Below the pieces are notes generated by a model, which ran no database searches, had not been told where the DNA came from, and saw only the letters and a program-made list of their open reading frames with translations. Shown here piece by piece: positions 7,962-13,760 of a DNA stretch of 25,384 bases. Where the stretch lies: positions 1-25,384 of the forward strand of contig JAEWQH010000108.1 in NCBI GenBank assembly GCA_023399275.1, given 5' to 3'. The DNA comes from Bacillota bacterium. GTDB lineage: Bacteria > Bacillota > Clostridia > Christensenellales > CAG-138. The first letter of the stretch is position 1. The number at the start of each line of letters is the position of its first letter. The translations under genes and the position numbers were made by a program.

Positions 7962-8780
7962 ATGGATATGCGATCCAATTCGATTCGCCTCGGCGTCATC
8001 GGCGCGGGGAACATGGGGGAGGCAATCCTGCGCGGATACCTCTCCGGCGGGTATGCAAGCGCGGGTCAAACCGCGGTGTACGACCCGGACACGGAGAAAT
8101 GCCGCGCGCTGGAGCGCGACTTTGGCGTAACGCTCGCCGGGTCGCTGCCCGCGCTGATCGAGACGAGCGATCTGCTGCTCGTTGCCGTAAAGCCGAACGT
8201 ATGTTCACATTTGTTCGCAGAGCAGTTTGATCACTTCTCCGATAAGGCGATCGTTTCCATAGCAGCGGGGTGGGGAGGGGAGCGTCTGAAAAAAGCGCTG
8301 CCTGCCGACGCGCGCGTGCTGCGCGTGATGCCGAATACGCCGGCCATGATCGGCGAGGGCATGATCGTCTTTGAATCCGGCGATTCGCTGCGCGCAGAGG
8401 AGCGCGCCTTTGCGGAGACGCTTTTTGGCTCGGTTGGCGACGTGATCACGCTCGAACCGAAGCTCATGGACGCGGTTACAGCCGTCAGCGGCAGCGGGCC
8501 CGCATATGTCTACCTCTTCATCGAAGCGCTGGCAGACGGCGGCGTCAAAGCCGGGCTGCCTCGGCCGGTCGCGCTTAAGCTCGCCGCGCAAACGGTGAAA
8601 GGCGCCGCGATGATGGTCTCTGAAACAGGCGTGCATCCGGGCGAGTTGAAGGATCGCGTCTGCTCTCCGGGCGGAACGACGATCGACGCCGTGGCCGTGC
8701 TCGAGCAAAAAGGCTTGCGCGGCGCGGTGATCGCGGCGGTCGATGCCTGCCGTGAAAAGTCAGAACGAATGAGCAAGTAA
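7962..8780 (+). CDS. proC: Pyrroline-5-carboxylate reductase
   Basis: A 272-residue enzyme of the last step of proline synthesis, reducing 1-pyrroline-5-carboxylate with NAD(P)H. The N-terminal Rossmann fingerprint GVIGAGNMGEAI lies at about residues 9-20, then LLLVAVKPN, the RVMPNTPA block, and in the C-terminal dimerisation domain the family signature from SGSGPAY through VCSPGGTTIDA. Length is normal. The ATG at 7962 follows a purine-rich AAAGAAGG site; a second ATG two codons later is an alternative. It lies 27 bases after valS. No proA or proB is in the window. Confidence 0.96.
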   Translation: MDMRSNSIRLGVIGAGNMGEAILRGYLSGGYASAGQTAVYDPDTEKCRALERDFGVTLAGSLPALIETSDLLLVAVKPNVCSHLFAEQFDHFSDKAIVSIAAGWGGERLKKALPADARVLRVMPNTPAMIGEGMIVFESGDSLRAEERAFAETLFGSVGDVITLEPKLMDAVTAVSGSGPAYVYLFIEALADGGVKAGLPRPVALKLAAQTVKGAAMMVSETGVHPGELKDRVCSPGGTTIDAVAVLEQKGLRGAVIAAVDACREKSERMSK

Positions 8781-8810
8781 TATATTATATATTATTCGGA
8801 ATGGATCGAG

Positions 8811-9266
8811 ATGAAGAACGAGGTTACGATCTATACGGATGGCGCGTGCTCCGGCAACCCGGGTCCGGGCGGCTGGGGCGCGATCCTGATGTATCGGGAA
8901 CAGAAAAAAGAGCTCTCCGGATTTGAACCGGAGACGACGAATAACCGCATGGAGCTGCGCGCGGTCATAGAGGCTGTCCGCGCGCTGAAGTTTTCCTGCA
9001 CGCTCACGATCCATACCGACAGCGCGTATGTCTGCAATGCGTTTCAACGCGGGTGGCTGGCCAACTGGCAGCGCAACGGCTGGAAGACGTCTGCAAAGCG
9101 CGACGTGGAGAATCAGGATCTTTGGCGCGCGCTGATCGACGCGCTCGGCACACATACGTATCAATTTGTCAAGGTCAAGGGCCACGCCGACAATCCATAC
9201 AACAACCGCTGCGACGAACTGGCCCGGCTTGCCATCAAGCAGGCTGCTGCGGCAAAAGCCCTATAA
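8811..9266 (+). CDS. rnhA: Ribonuclease HI
   Basis: A 151-residue enzyme that cuts the RNA strand of RNA-DNA hybrids. All active-site positions of the family are visible: Asp10 in YTDGACSGNPGPGGWG, Glu48 in NNRMELRA, Asp70 in IHTDSAYV, His125 in KGHADNPYNNRCDELA and Asp135. The basic, Trp-rich handle (WLANWQRNGWKT) typical of E. coli-type RNase HI is present. The 30-base gap from proC is very AT-rich; no clear promoter could be drawn there. The gene ends 18 bases before the inverted repeat at 9285, and no T-run terminator is seen after it. Confidence 0.96.
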   Translation: MKNEVTIYTDGACSGNPGPGGWGAILMYREQKKELSGFEPETTNNRMELRAVIEAVRALKFSCTLTIHTDSAYVCNAFQRGWLANWQRNGWKTSAKRDVENQDLWRALIDALGTHTYQFVKVKGHADNPYNNRCDELARLAIKQAAAAKAL

Positions 9267-9284
9267 TGCTGTTTTATTTACACT

Positions 9285-9318
9285 AACTATTCGTTAAACT
9301 TGTATTTAACGAATAGTT
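9285..9318. repeat. Perfect 14-bp inverted repeat, candidate recombinase core site (dif-like)
   Basis: The left arm AACTATTCGTTAAA (9285-9298) and right arm TTTAACGAATAGTT (9305-9318) are exact reverse complements around the asymmetric hexamer CTTGTA (9299-9304). Arms of 11-14 bp around a 6-8 bp centre are the layout of tyrosine recombinase core sites, and a recombinase gene starts 47 bases downstream. No T-run follows on either strand, so it is not an intrinsic terminator. It also covers the -35 box of the recombinase promoter, so an operator role is possible instead of or in addition to a recombination role. The palindrome is seen; the role is inferred. Confidence 0.6.
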
Positions 9319-9328
9319 GTGATAGAAT
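9300..9328 (+). promoter_or_regulatory. Probable promoter of the tyrosine recombinase gene
   Basis: TTGTAT at 9300-9305 and TAGAAT at 9323-9328 are separated by 17 bases. The -35 hexamer lies in the centre and right arm of the inverted repeat, so a protein bound there would block the polymerase. Confidence 0.6.
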
Positions 9329-9365
9329 CGAAGTATCGATTTTTGACTGATTCGAGGCGATCTCA

Positions 9366-10412
9366 TTGGCAAACTCCTACCACGCCGCGCTCAACAAGGA
9401 CTATACGCTCAAAATCCGCGCGCTGCTGACCGAGCTTCCGGTGCTCTGCGGCTCGTTTTTTCGCGCCATAGACAGTCAGACATCGGTACTTACGCGCTAT
9501 GCTTACGCGGTAGACCTACGGGGGTTCTTCCAGTTTGCCGCGCAACAGGAGGATCTCTTTGCCGGCAGGGACATCCCCTCCCTCACCGCGGTCGATCTGG
9601 AGAAGATACAGGCATATCATATCGAGCTATACCTAAACGAGGTGTCGTATTATCAGAAAGGCGAGCGTGAGTGGGTCAATCAGGAGCGCGCAAAGGCAAG
9701 AAAACTCTCGTCCCTGCGCTCGTTTTTCAAGTTTTTACACAAGCAAGAGTATCTGCCGGCGAATGTAGCCGCGCTGGTAGACATACCGAAGCTCAACGAA
9801 AAGGCGATCATCCGGCTGGAGCCAAATGAAGTGGCTGACTTACTGGATCTCGCGGAAAACGGCGAAGGGCTCACCGAACGGCAAAAGCAGTATCATGTGG
9901 GCACGCAGCTGCGCGATGTGGCGATCCTGACGCTCTTTCTGGGTACGGGCATCCGCATCAGCGAGCTGGTCGGCATCGACCGATCCGATATCGACTTTGA
10001 AAACAACGCATTCGTCGTTACGCGAAAAGGCGGTAGCGAGGAGATCTTAAACTTTGGGGACGAGGTGCATCGTGCGCTGGCGGATTACTTTGCCCTGCGT
10101 GAGAAACAGGCCGCGCTTCCCGGGCACGAAAATGCGTTTTTTCTCTCGCTGCAAATGCGGCGCATCAGCACGCGCGCCGTTGAAAACCTCGTTCAAAAAT
10201 ATGCAAAGCTCGCCTCACCGCTCAAGAAGATCACGCCGCACAAGCTGCGCAGCACCTACGGCACCATGCTCTATCACGAGACTGAGGACATCTATTTGGT
10301 TGCGGACGTGCTTGGCCACAAGGATGTAAACACCACCCGGAAGCACTACGCAGCCTCCAGCGAAGAGCATAAGCGCATCGCTGCAAGGAAGATCAAGCTC
10401 AGGGACGATTAG
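9366..10412 (+). CDS. XerS-like tyrosine recombinase
   Basis: A 348-residue tyrosine recombinase with a SAM-like N-terminal DNA-binding domain (to about 140) and the catalytic domain after it. The catalytic residues are all visible: Arg197 in GTGIRISEL, Lys221 in TRKGG, His292 and Arg295 in PHKLR, His318 in LGHKD and the nucleophile Tyr328 in TTRKHY. It is about 50 residues longer than typical XerC or XerD, and its length and segments (TRKGG, AVENLVQKY, ITPHKLR) remind me of XerS, the single chromosome-dimer resolvase of streptococci; this resemblance is from memory, not an alignment. The start is TTG at 9366 with a GAGGCG site. No phage or integrated element genes surround it. The stop overlaps the convergent gene by four bases. 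Confidence 0.85.
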   Translation: MANSYHAALNKDYTLKIRALLTELPVLCGSFFRAIDSQTSVLTRYAYAVDLRGFFQFAAQQEDLFAGRDIPSLTAVDLEKIQAYHIELYLNEVSYYQKGEREWVNQERAKARKLSSLRSFFKFLHKQEYLPANVAALVDIPKLNEKAIIRLEPNEVADLLDLAENGEGLTERQKQYHVGTQLRDVAILTLFLGTGIRISELVGIDRSDIDFENNAFVVTRKGGSEEILNFGDEVHRALADYFALREKQAALPGHENAFFLSLQMRRISTRAVENLVQKYAKLASPLKKITPHKLRSTYGTMLYHETEDIYLVADVLGHKDVNTTRKHYAASSEEHKRIAARKIKLRDD

Positions 10413-10735
10413 CGCTTCGGCCGAGCGCGGCGAACACGCGCGCCATAGGTCATCGGCAGCGTTTTTACGCAGACTGGCTCCGCGCGATTCCAGTCCTCGC
10501 TGCGATCCGGTACAAAGCCGTCCCCCCACTCAACCGTGCCCATGCACTCCGGCTCCTGCACGCAGTCGTCCTCTAAAAAAACGCCGGAGATCGGTATCTG
10601 CATATATGCAGGCGCACCCTCCTCCAGGCAACGAAAACAGTTGTCGCAGATCTTGTCCGGATCCAGATCACAGCGGTCGTCACACTCGCCGCAATCGTTA
10701 CAAACTTTTTCTGCGTGTAAAACGCAGCGCTTCAT
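10409..10735 (-). CDS. Small cysteine-rich protein, ferredoxin-like (unknown function)
   Basis: I do not recognise a named gene. The 108-residue product has eight cysteines in its first 36 residues. Cys12, 15, 18 and 22 form CxxCxxCxxxC, the classic 4Fe-4S ferredoxin spacing, and Cys30, 33 and 36 form a second CxxCxxC; single cysteines sit at 4, 58, 64 and 89. The rest is acidic, then a basic tail (VRRARPKR). Metal or Fe-S binding is inferred. I chose the ATG at 10735 because the -10 box and LexA site upstream place the transcription start near 10773, so an ATG at 10771 would be nearly leaderless and inside the operator region. It is divergent from lexA and overlaps the recombinase gene tail to tail by four bases. 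Confidence 0.75.
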   Translation of the reverse strand: MKRCVLHAEKVCNDCGECDDRCDLDPDKICDNCFRCLEEGAPAYMQIPISGVFLEDDCVQEPECMGTVEWGDGFVPDRSEDWNRAEPVCVKTLPMTYGARVRRARPKR

Positions 10736-10754
10736 AAAAAAATCACCAGTCTTC

Positions 10755-10768
10755 CGAACAAACGTTTG
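10755..10768. promoter_or_regulatory. LexA operator (SOS box)
   Basis: CGAACAAACGTTTG matches the Bacillus-type LexA consensus CGAACRNRYGTTYG at every position. It overlaps the lexA -35 box and lies a few bases downstream of the expected start of the divergent transcript, so it could repress both. Auto-repression of lexA through such a box is the known pattern. Confidence 0.93.
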
Positions 10769-10794
10769 CAATATTTTGCAGTATATGATAAAAT
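10766..10794 (+). promoter_or_regulatory. Promoter of lexA
   Basis: TTGCAA at 10766-10771 and TAAAAT at 10789-10794 with a 17-base spacer. The LexA box overlaps the -35 hexamer by three bases, which would block polymerase entry. Confidence 0.78.
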
Positions 10795-10808
10795 CTCGAT
10801 AAAGTCAA
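10780..10808 (-). promoter_or_regulatory. Promoter of the divergent Cys-rich gene
   Basis: Read on the minus strand, TTGACT (10808-10803) and TATACT (10785-10780) are 17 bases apart, a near-consensus promoter. Its -10 lies inside the lexA promoter spacer, so the two promoters overlap face to face; the LexA box sits just downstream of its start. Confidence 0.72.
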
Positions 10809-10843
10809 GCGGTTGCCACGCAAACGGAGGTTGTTGACCGGCC

Positions 10844-11476
10844 ATGAAAAAGCTAGACGATCCCCAGCAGGTCATACTCGATTACATGATCTCGTTTACC
10901 GAGGAGCACGCCTATCCGCCTTCGGTGCGGGAGATTTGCGCCGCGGTGGGTCTTAAGTCGACCGCTACGGTGCACACGCACCTGCGAAATCTCGAAAAAC
11001 GCGGCTTGATTACGCGCGATCCTTCCAAGCAACGCGCGGTGTTTATCAATACCGACCAGTTGCCCGACCGCTCGGAGAAGCCAACCCCCTATGCGGTTCC
11101 GCTCGTCGGCCGTGTAGCGGCAGGCATCCCCATGCTGGCCGCGGAGAATATCGAGGATTCTTTCCCCTTGCCGGACGTGCTCATGCATGGCAAGGAACCG
11201 GAGGAGGTCTATATGCTTCGAGTAGACGGTGAGAGCATGCGCGACGCCGGCATCCGCGACGGGGACATCCTCGTGGTCAACCACAATTGCAGTTGCGTCA
11301 ATGGGGATATCGTCGTCGCCCGCGTCAACGGCGAAAGCGCAACGGTCAAGCGTTTCTTTCGCGAGAAAGACCGCGTTCGCCTGCAGCCGGAAAACGAGCT
11401 GTTTGAGCCGATCTATGTCGAGTTCGACGAAGTCGAGATCTCCGGCAAGGTCATCGGCCTGCTTCGCTCGATCTGA
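10844..11476 (+). CDS. lexA: SOS regulator LexA
   Basis: A 210-residue repressor with an N-terminal winged helix (PPSVREICAAVGLKSTATVHTHLRNLEKRGLI, here named by ends PPSVREIC and EKRGLI, residues 25-56) and a C-terminal S24-type self-cleavage domain. The scissile Ala93-Gly94 bond lies in RVAAGIP, the catalytic Ser131 in GESM and Lys169 in ATVKRF. By family knowledge, RecA filaments on single-stranded DNA trigger autocleavage, releasing the SOS genes. A GGAGG site precedes the ATG at a rather long spacing of 13 bases; no other in-frame start fits. The operator and promoter upstream indicate autoregulation. It stands between a + strand block on its left and a long - strand operon on its right. 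Confidence 0.97.
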   Translation: MKKLDDPQQVILDYMISFTEEHAYPPSVREICAAVGLKSTATVHTHLRNLEKRGLITRDPSKQRAVFINTDQLPDRSEKPTPYAVPLVGRVAAGIPMLAAENIEDSFPLPDVLMHGKEPEEVYMLRVDGESMRDAGIRDGDILVVNHNCSCVNGDIVVARVNGESATVKRFFREKDRVRLQPENELFEPIYVEFDEVEISGKVIGLLRSI

Positions 11477-11534
11477 CCGCGCATTGCGTAAGGACTGATC
11501 CGCATTTTCCTTCGGGTGCCATAGCGAGCCAGCT

Positions 11535-12785
11535 TTAAAACCCCTGGCGAATCAGTTCGTCGCAGGCAAGCATCGCTGCAATGCGCGCATGCGCATAGGT
11601 CAACGCCCCTTGCAGATAGGCGGTGTACGGCGCGCGGATCGGCCCGTCTGCGCTCAATTCGGTCGTTGCGCCCTGCACAAACGAACCCGCCGCCATCACG
11701 ACCTGATCTTCATATCCCGGCATATCCCACGGCTCCGGCGAGACAAAGCTGTCTACCGGCGCCGCTTTTTGTATACTGCGGCAAAACGCCACGAGCGACC
11801 CCGCATCCGGAAAGCGCACGGCCTGAATGATATCGGAGCGCGCAGCGTCGTAAGGCGGCATCGTGAGCAGATTCATTTGCTCGAATACGCGCGAAAACAG
11901 CGCAGCACCCTTGACGCACTGCGCGGTGACATGCGGCGCAAGAAACAGCCCCTGATAAAACAGCCGGTAGTCGCCCGCATAGGAACCGACCTCCGCGCCC
12001 ATACCAGGCACAGTCATGCGCTCGGCGATCCGGTCGATCCGCTCCGCGCTGCCCGCGATATAGCCGCCGGTCGGCGCAAGTCCGCCGCCTGGGTTCTTGA
12101 TGAGCGAGCCCGCGATCACATCCGCGCCCTGTGCGGTCGGCTCCGTCGCCTCCACAAACTCGCCGTAGCAATTGTCCACGACGATCGCCGCGTCGGGGAA
12201 CCACTCGCGGATGCGCAAAAACGCCGCGTTCATATCCGCCATGGTCAGCGCTTCGCGCCAGGCATACCCGCGTGAGCGCTGCGCGTAGACGACCTTGACC
12301 GATACCGCGTCGATCTGCCGGATGGCGTCTAAGTCGATCGCGCCCGCTTGTGTCAACGAAACGGAGCGAAATGAAACACCGAGCCGCTTGAGCGAATTGC
12401 TTGCGTCCCCGCGCACGCCGATGGCCTCGAGCAGCGTGTCGTAAGGGTCCCCCGTGACGGAGAGGATCGTATCCCCCGGCTCTACGAGGCCGGCAAGCGC
12501 GGTGAAGATCGCATGCGTTCCGTTGACGAACTGCGGCCGCACGAGCGCTTTTTGCGCCATCAGTGCATGCGCAAACACGCGATCGAGCGTGTCCCTGCCG
12601 ATGTCGTCGTAGCCATAGCCGGTGGTTGGTGAAAAATGGCGCGCGCTCACACGCTCGTTCCAAAAAGCTTCCAAAACGCGCTGCTGGTTGGCCATCTCTA
12701 CCGCGTCTATGCGGCGAAAAACCGCCTCCAGCGCGCGCTCCGCGCTCCAGACAGTCTCCCTCGCGCGGTCTGTGATACCGATCAT
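11535..12785 (-). CDS. ynbB: YnbB-like PLP-dependent methionine gamma-lyase family protein
   Basis: A 416-residue fold-type I pyridoxal-phosphate protein of the group often labelled methionine gamma-lyase family or aluminium resistance protein. The probable PLP lysine is Lys230 in GSLIKNPGGG; Asp204 in VVDNCYGEF would bind the pyridine nitrogen; FVNGTHAIFTAL near residue 86-97 would hold the cofactor phosphate. The true reaction of this family is not settled. The ATG at 12785 overlaps the miaA stop as ATGA and has AAAGGA upstream; longer in-frame starts at 12806 and 12878 run inside miaA. It is the last gene of the miaB operon, and the miaA-ynbB neighbourhood is conserved in Firmicutes. No clear terminator follows before 11477. 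Confidence 0.85.
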   Translation of the reverse strand: MIGITDRARETVWSAERALEAVFRRIDAVEMANQQRVLEAFWNERVSARHFSPTTGYGYDDIGRDTLDRVFAHALMAQKALVRPQFVNGTHAIFTALAGLVEPGDTILSVTGDPYDTLLEAIGVRGDASNSLKRLGVSFRSVSLTQAGAIDLDAIRQIDAVSVKVVYAQRSRGYAWREALTMADMNAAFLRIREWFPDAAIVVDNCYGEFVEATEPTAQGADVIAGSLIKNPGGGLAPTGGYIAGSAERIDRIAERMTVPGMGAEVGSYAGDYRLFYQGLFLAPHVTAQCVKGAALFSRVFEQMNLLTMPPYDAARSDIIQAVRFPDAGSLVAFCRSIQKAAPVDSFVSPEPWDMPGYEDQVVMAAGSFVQGATTELSADGPIRAPYTAYLQGALTYAHARIAAMLACDELIRQGF

Positions 12786-13759
12786 ATGGTCGTTCCTTTC
12801 ATCCATGCCCGCGTTTGCGCCGCAAGCCGCTCGATCAGCGCATCCTTTGCGCTGTCCCAATCCGTCACATCGTGCCATGCGATGCGATCATCCCGCCGGA
12901 ACCACGTCATCTGCCGCTTTGCAAAGCGCCGCGTGTCCTGCTTGATCTGCGCAACGGCCCCATCCAGCGTGCATGCGCCGCCGAAGCAGGCGAATAGCTG
13001 CCGGTAGCCGATCGAGCGCAACGCAGGCAGATCCGGATCATGTCCGGCTTCGTAGATTTTTTTTGCCTCTTCCAACAAGCCCTGCTCGATCATGCGCTCC
13101 ACGCGCAGATCGATTCGCCGATACAGCAGCTCCCGTTCCATCGTCAGCCCGATCATCAGCGGCTCAAACGTGCCGGGCTCCCCCGCGCTGTTTTGAAAAT
13201 CCGCTCCGAAGTCCGAGAGCGGTTTGCCGGAGCAGTCGAAGACCTCCAGCGCGCGGACGATGCGCTTCTTGTCGTTTGGATGCAGCCGCTCCGCCGTGCG
13301 CGGATCAACTCTGCCGAGCCGCTCAAATGCGGCGGCAGGATCTGCGTCATACGCCGCAGAGGCTTTTATACGCGCGCTTTCGTCCCGCGGGACGGCAAAA
13401 CCGAGCGGATAGGTCAGCGCGTTGACATACAAGCCGCTGCCGCCAACGATGAGCGGCGCGTTCCCGCGCGAAGCGATTCCGCCGATCGCCTCCGCCGCAA
13501 GATTGCGAAACATCGCAACCGAGAACGCGGACGTGTCGATGGGCAGGCAGTCGATCAGATGATGCGCAATCCCCTGCCGCTCCTGTTGCGTCGGCTTGGC
13601 GGATCCGATGTCCATGCCGATATAGACCTGCACGGAGTCGGCAGAGACGATCTCCCCGCCCGTTCGCTTTGCAAGTTCGATGGCAAGTTCGGTTTTGTGG
13701 CAGGCAGTAGGGCCGACGATGCAGGCGATCCTCTGCCGGCCAGCTTGCGGCGTCTTCAT
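12782..13759 (-). CDS. miaA: tRNA dimethylallyltransferase
   Basis: A 325-residue enzyme that transfers a dimethylallyl group to the N6 of A37 in tRNAs reading UNN codons. Seen: the P-loop region GPTACHKTELA at 16-26, the DSVQVYIGMDIGSAKP block at about 40-55, GGSGLYVNAL, the RSIGYRQL motif and the RQMTWFRRD end. One feature is odd: the P-loop usually reads GPTAxGKT, but here residue 21 is His in place of the conserved Gly. I chose the ATG at 13759, one base after the mutL stop; an upstream start at 13828 would lie inside mutL. Its product is the substrate for MiaB, encoded at the front of the same operon. Confidence 0.93.
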   Translation of the reverse strand: MKTPQAGRQRIACIVGPTACHKTELAIELAKRTGGEIVSADSVQVYIGMDIGSAKPTQQERQGIAHHLIDCLPIDTSAFSVAMFRNLAAEAIGGIASRGNAPLIVGGSGLYVNALTYPLGFAVPRDESARIKASAAYDADPAAAFERLGRVDPRTAERLHPNDKKRIVRALEVFDCSGKPLSDFGADFQNSAGEPGTFEPLMIGLTMERELLYRRIDLRVERMIEQGLLEEAKKIYEAGHDPDLPALRSIGYRQLFACFGGACTLDGAVAQIKQDTRRFAKRQMTWFRRDDRIAWHDVTDWDSAKDALIERLAAQTRAWMKGTTI

Positions 13760-13760
13760 A

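Noticed and set aside
8777..8806. AT-rich stretch with TATATTAT as a classical dif site
   Set aside because: The centre resembles the Firmicutes dif core, but the 11-bp arms match poorly (about half of the positions in the right arm); more likely just an AT-rich gap before rnhA.
9285..9318. Inverted repeat as an rnhA terminator
   Set aside because: The stem is AT-rich and neither side is followed by a T-run, so it does not fit an intrinsic terminator.
9366..10412. Recombinase as the integrase of a mobile element
   Set aside because: Neighbours are housekeeping genes, there is no tRNA-end attachment site, excisionase or phage gene nearby, and base composition looks like the surroundings.
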